Under the pieces are notes generated by a model that saw nothing but the letters and a program-made list of their open reading frames with translations, ran no database searches and had not been told where the DNA came from. The translations under genes were made by a program, and so were the position numbers. From Methylococcaceae bacterium (GTDB taxonomy: Bacteria; Pseudomonadota; Gammaproteobacteria; Methylococcales; Methylomonadaceae), in contig CANNLO010000248.1 in the NCBI GenBank assembly GCA_947505055.1, positions 1-7,004 on the forward strand: a DNA stretch of 7,004 nucleotides, in the 5' to 3' direction. Shown here piece after piece: positions 5,818 to 7,004 of this stretch (its first letter is position 1; each line of letters starts with the position of its first letter).

Positions 5818-5937
5818 ATGAATTCAATAATTAAACTACGGCCTCTGCCGATCAGGACGTCAATAAGGCTAGCAGTGGCAAGTTATCCAATCCCTAGCTA
5901 TACTGACTTCCACATTCAGTCTGACAACACATTATAA
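5818..5937 (+). CDS. Possible small ORF upstream of second fimT, 39 residues
   Basis: The ATG at 5818 has AGGTGG 5 nt upstream, a better ribosome binding site than that of the fimT gene that follows. The peptide starts MNSIIKLRPLPIRTS, contains LAVASYPIPSYTDF and ends at TAA (5935-5937), 47 nt before fimT. It matches no family I know. A similar peptide is encoded, with a frameshift, before the first fimT. It could be a leader peptide that couples translation to fimT or a small secreted or membrane peptide. It could equally be a chance reading of a duplicated promoter. Codon-position differences between the two copies show no clear third-base bias, so coding is unproven. Confidence 0.3.
   Translation: MNSIIKLRPLPIRTSIRLAVASYPIPSYTDFHIQSDNTL
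5839..5904 (+). repeat. 66-bp duplicated block upstream of second fimT (copy 2)
   Basis: This is the partner of 4582-4647. The promoter-like pair here is TGGCAA (5876-5881), 17 nt, TATACT (5899-5904). If it is used, the second fimT leader is only about 75 nt. The block lies wholly inside the small ORF 5818-5937, so the promoter and peptide readings compete. Confidence 0.6.
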
Positions 5938-5960
5938 TAATGCCCGATCGCCGAAACAAT

Positions 5961-5987
5961 CCGCCAACAGGATATTGCAAAATCATG
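5961..5987 (+). promoter_or_regulatory. Conserved leader block and start site of second fimT
   Basis: It matches 4910-4936 at 25 of 27 positions, including AGGA (5969-5972) again 12 nt before the ATG. The match to the first copy, whose start is fixed, supports the start at 5985 over the in-frame ATG at 5940, which has no ribosome binding site. Confidence 0.55.
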
Positions 5988-6530
5988 CACACCCAGCCGG
6001 AATACATTAAAGGATTTACCCTGCTTGAGCTGATGGTCACCGTCGCGATCGCGGGGATACTGGTAGGCGTCGCCATCCCCAGCTTTACCTCCATCATTGC
6101 CAGCACCCGCTTGACCACGGCTGCCAATGAGTTGGTAACTGCGTTAAATCTCGCTCGGAGTGAGGCTGTAAAACGGGGCATACAAGTGACAGTCACGCGG
6201 AAAGGTTCAACCCTCTACTTATGGGAAAGCGGCTGGGATGTCTTTGTAGATAGCGATAGCAGCAATGCCTTTAACGATGATGGCGATGCCACGTTATGCG
6301 AAACAGGTGAAGATTGCTTATTGAGAACTTACGATGCATTGCCTGCGGGCTATACATTAAGAACAGCCGCTCAAAACTTTACCGGTTATTTACCCAGTGG
6401 CTTACGCTCAACAGTTGCTGACGTTGTTTTCAGCCTATGCCACGGCACAGATACCGCTACATCCCGCACCATTACCATTAATGTCGTCGGTCGCACTCAG
6501 GTTTCAACCGGCACGGCCACTTGTTCATAA
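5985..6530 (+). CDS. fimT: Minor pseudopilin, GspH/FimT family (second copy)
   Basis: This 181-residue type IV pilus minor subunit is about 61% identical to the protein at 4934-5485, and more so (about 76%) over the first 70 residues. The leader MHTQPEYIKG ends in Gly10, with Phe11 as +1 and Glu15 as +5 (FTLLE, the usual form). The hydrophobic helix spans 11-33. WESGWDVFVD, LCETGEDCLLRTY, YLPSG and the C-terminal VSTGT-C segment are shared with the first copy. The middle loop around FVDSDSSNAF and the NFTGYLPSG region differ most, with a 3-residue gap. It lies 22 nt before pilV, the position of fimU/fimT in the fimU-pilVWXY1E cluster of Pseudomonas, so this copy is probably the one co-transcribed with the other minor pilins. 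Confidence 0.9.
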   Translation: MHTQPEYIKGFTLLELMVTVAIAGILVGVAIPSFTSIIASTRLTTAANELVTALNLARSEAVKRGIQVTVTRKGSTLYLWESGWDVFVDSDSSNAFNDDGDATLCETGEDCLLRTYDALPAGYTLRTAAQNFTGYLPSGLRSTVADVVFSLCHGTDTATSRTITINVVGRTQVSTGTATCS

Positions 6531-6552
6531 TTCTATGTTAAAGAGTCCCATC

Positions 6553-7004
6553 ATGAACAAAAATTCCGGATTTACGCTAATCGAAGTCCTGATAGCCATG
6601 CTGGTACTTGCAGTTGGCTTACTCGGCCTGGCAGGCTTGCAGGCAACCAGCCTTAAAAACAACCAGAGCGCCTATAGCCGCAGCCAGGCCACCCAATTAG
6701 CTTACGATTTGGCCGATAGAATACGCGCAAATGCCAGTGCCGCAGGAATAACCACATATACGACAGGCACAGCCGCAGTTCAATCAGCCTGCTTAACCGT
6801 CACCACAACCTGCACGGCTACTCTGATGGCACAAAATGATCTGTTTGAATGGAGCGGCGCAGTGAACGCCAGCCTGCCCAGTGGACAGGGTACCTTAGCT
6901 TTTGCTGCTTTAACCGGCATATATACCATTACCATAACCTGGGATGACGATCATGATGGCGATAGTACTAATAATCCCAGCTTTCGAACAAGCTTTCACT
7001 TATG
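6553..7004 (+). CDS. pilV: Type IV pilus modification protein PilV (partial, 3' end beyond window)
   Basis: The first 150 residues of a minor pilin are visible. The very short leader MNKNSG is followed by FTLIEVLIAMLVLAVGLLGL, with Gly6 as cleavage site, Phe7 as +1 and Glu11 as +5. The next segment, AGLQATSLKNNQSAYSRSQA, and then ATQLAYDLADRIRAN are typical of PilV. A Thr- and Ala-rich stretch with two cysteines follows, and then a TITWDDDHDGD segment. TAAAGAG 7 nt before the ATG is the ribosome binding site. With the upstream FimT it should belong to the minor pilin set that starts pilus assembly; pilW, pilX and pilY1 would be expected to the right. The frame is still open at the window end. 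Confidence 0.92.
   Translation, partial: MNKNSGFTLIEVLIAMLVLAVGLLGLAGLQATSLKNNQSAYSRSQATQLAYDLADRIRANASAAGITTYTTGTAAVQSACLTVTTTCTATLMAQNDLFEWSGAVNASLPSGQGTLAFAALTGIYTITITWDDDHDGDSTNNPSFRTSFHL

Overview
The window looks like chromosomal DNA of a gammaproteobacterium. The evidence is a cytochrome c4-like dihaem protein, a FimT-FimT-PilV minor pilin cluster of the Pseudomonas/Methylococcales kind, moderate GC content and scattered REP-type hairpin pairs. A methylotroph of the Methylococcales would fit, but nothing in the window proves it.

Left part (1-3640). A four-gene minus-strand operon encodes a family B (ba3-type) haem-copper cytochrome c oxidase. In transcription order it holds a 47-residue single-helix subunit IIa (3579-3436), the CuA subunit II (3427-2816), the catalytic subunit I (2823-1198) and a dihaem class I cytochrome c (1196-555). 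The genes are spaced 8 nt, -8 nt and 1 nt, and the operon ends at a good rho-independent terminator (486-524). The cytochrome probably carries electrons to CuA in subunit II. Subunit I then reduces O2 at the haem a3-CuB site, and IIa is a small structural helix. The order IIa-II-I is that of the Thermus ba3 operon. A REP-doublet hairpin pair lies downstream of the operon (24-122). A near-repeated sequence block sits on each side of it (139-170 and 3599-3640).

Middle part (3580-4933). About 1.35 kb holds no gene I can support, but it is not featureless. It contains a degenerate array with a period of about 21 bp (4007-4300), in which an AT-rich half alternates with a GC-rich half. It also has a compound hairpin (4391-4430), a second REP-doublet of another sequence family (4683-4769) and a 10-bp perfect hairpin (4793-4820).

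Right part (4934-7004). Plus-strand genes encode two tandem FimT/GspH-family minor pseudopilins, about 61% identical to each other, followed by the start of pilV, which runs off the window. These are parts of a type IV pilus tip or priming complex. The duplication reaches upstream of the genes. A 66-bp block and a 27-nt block around the start codon occur before both fimT genes. The 66-bp block contains a promoter-like pair. It also lies inside a possible small ORF that is open before the second gene and frameshifted at an A7 run before the first.
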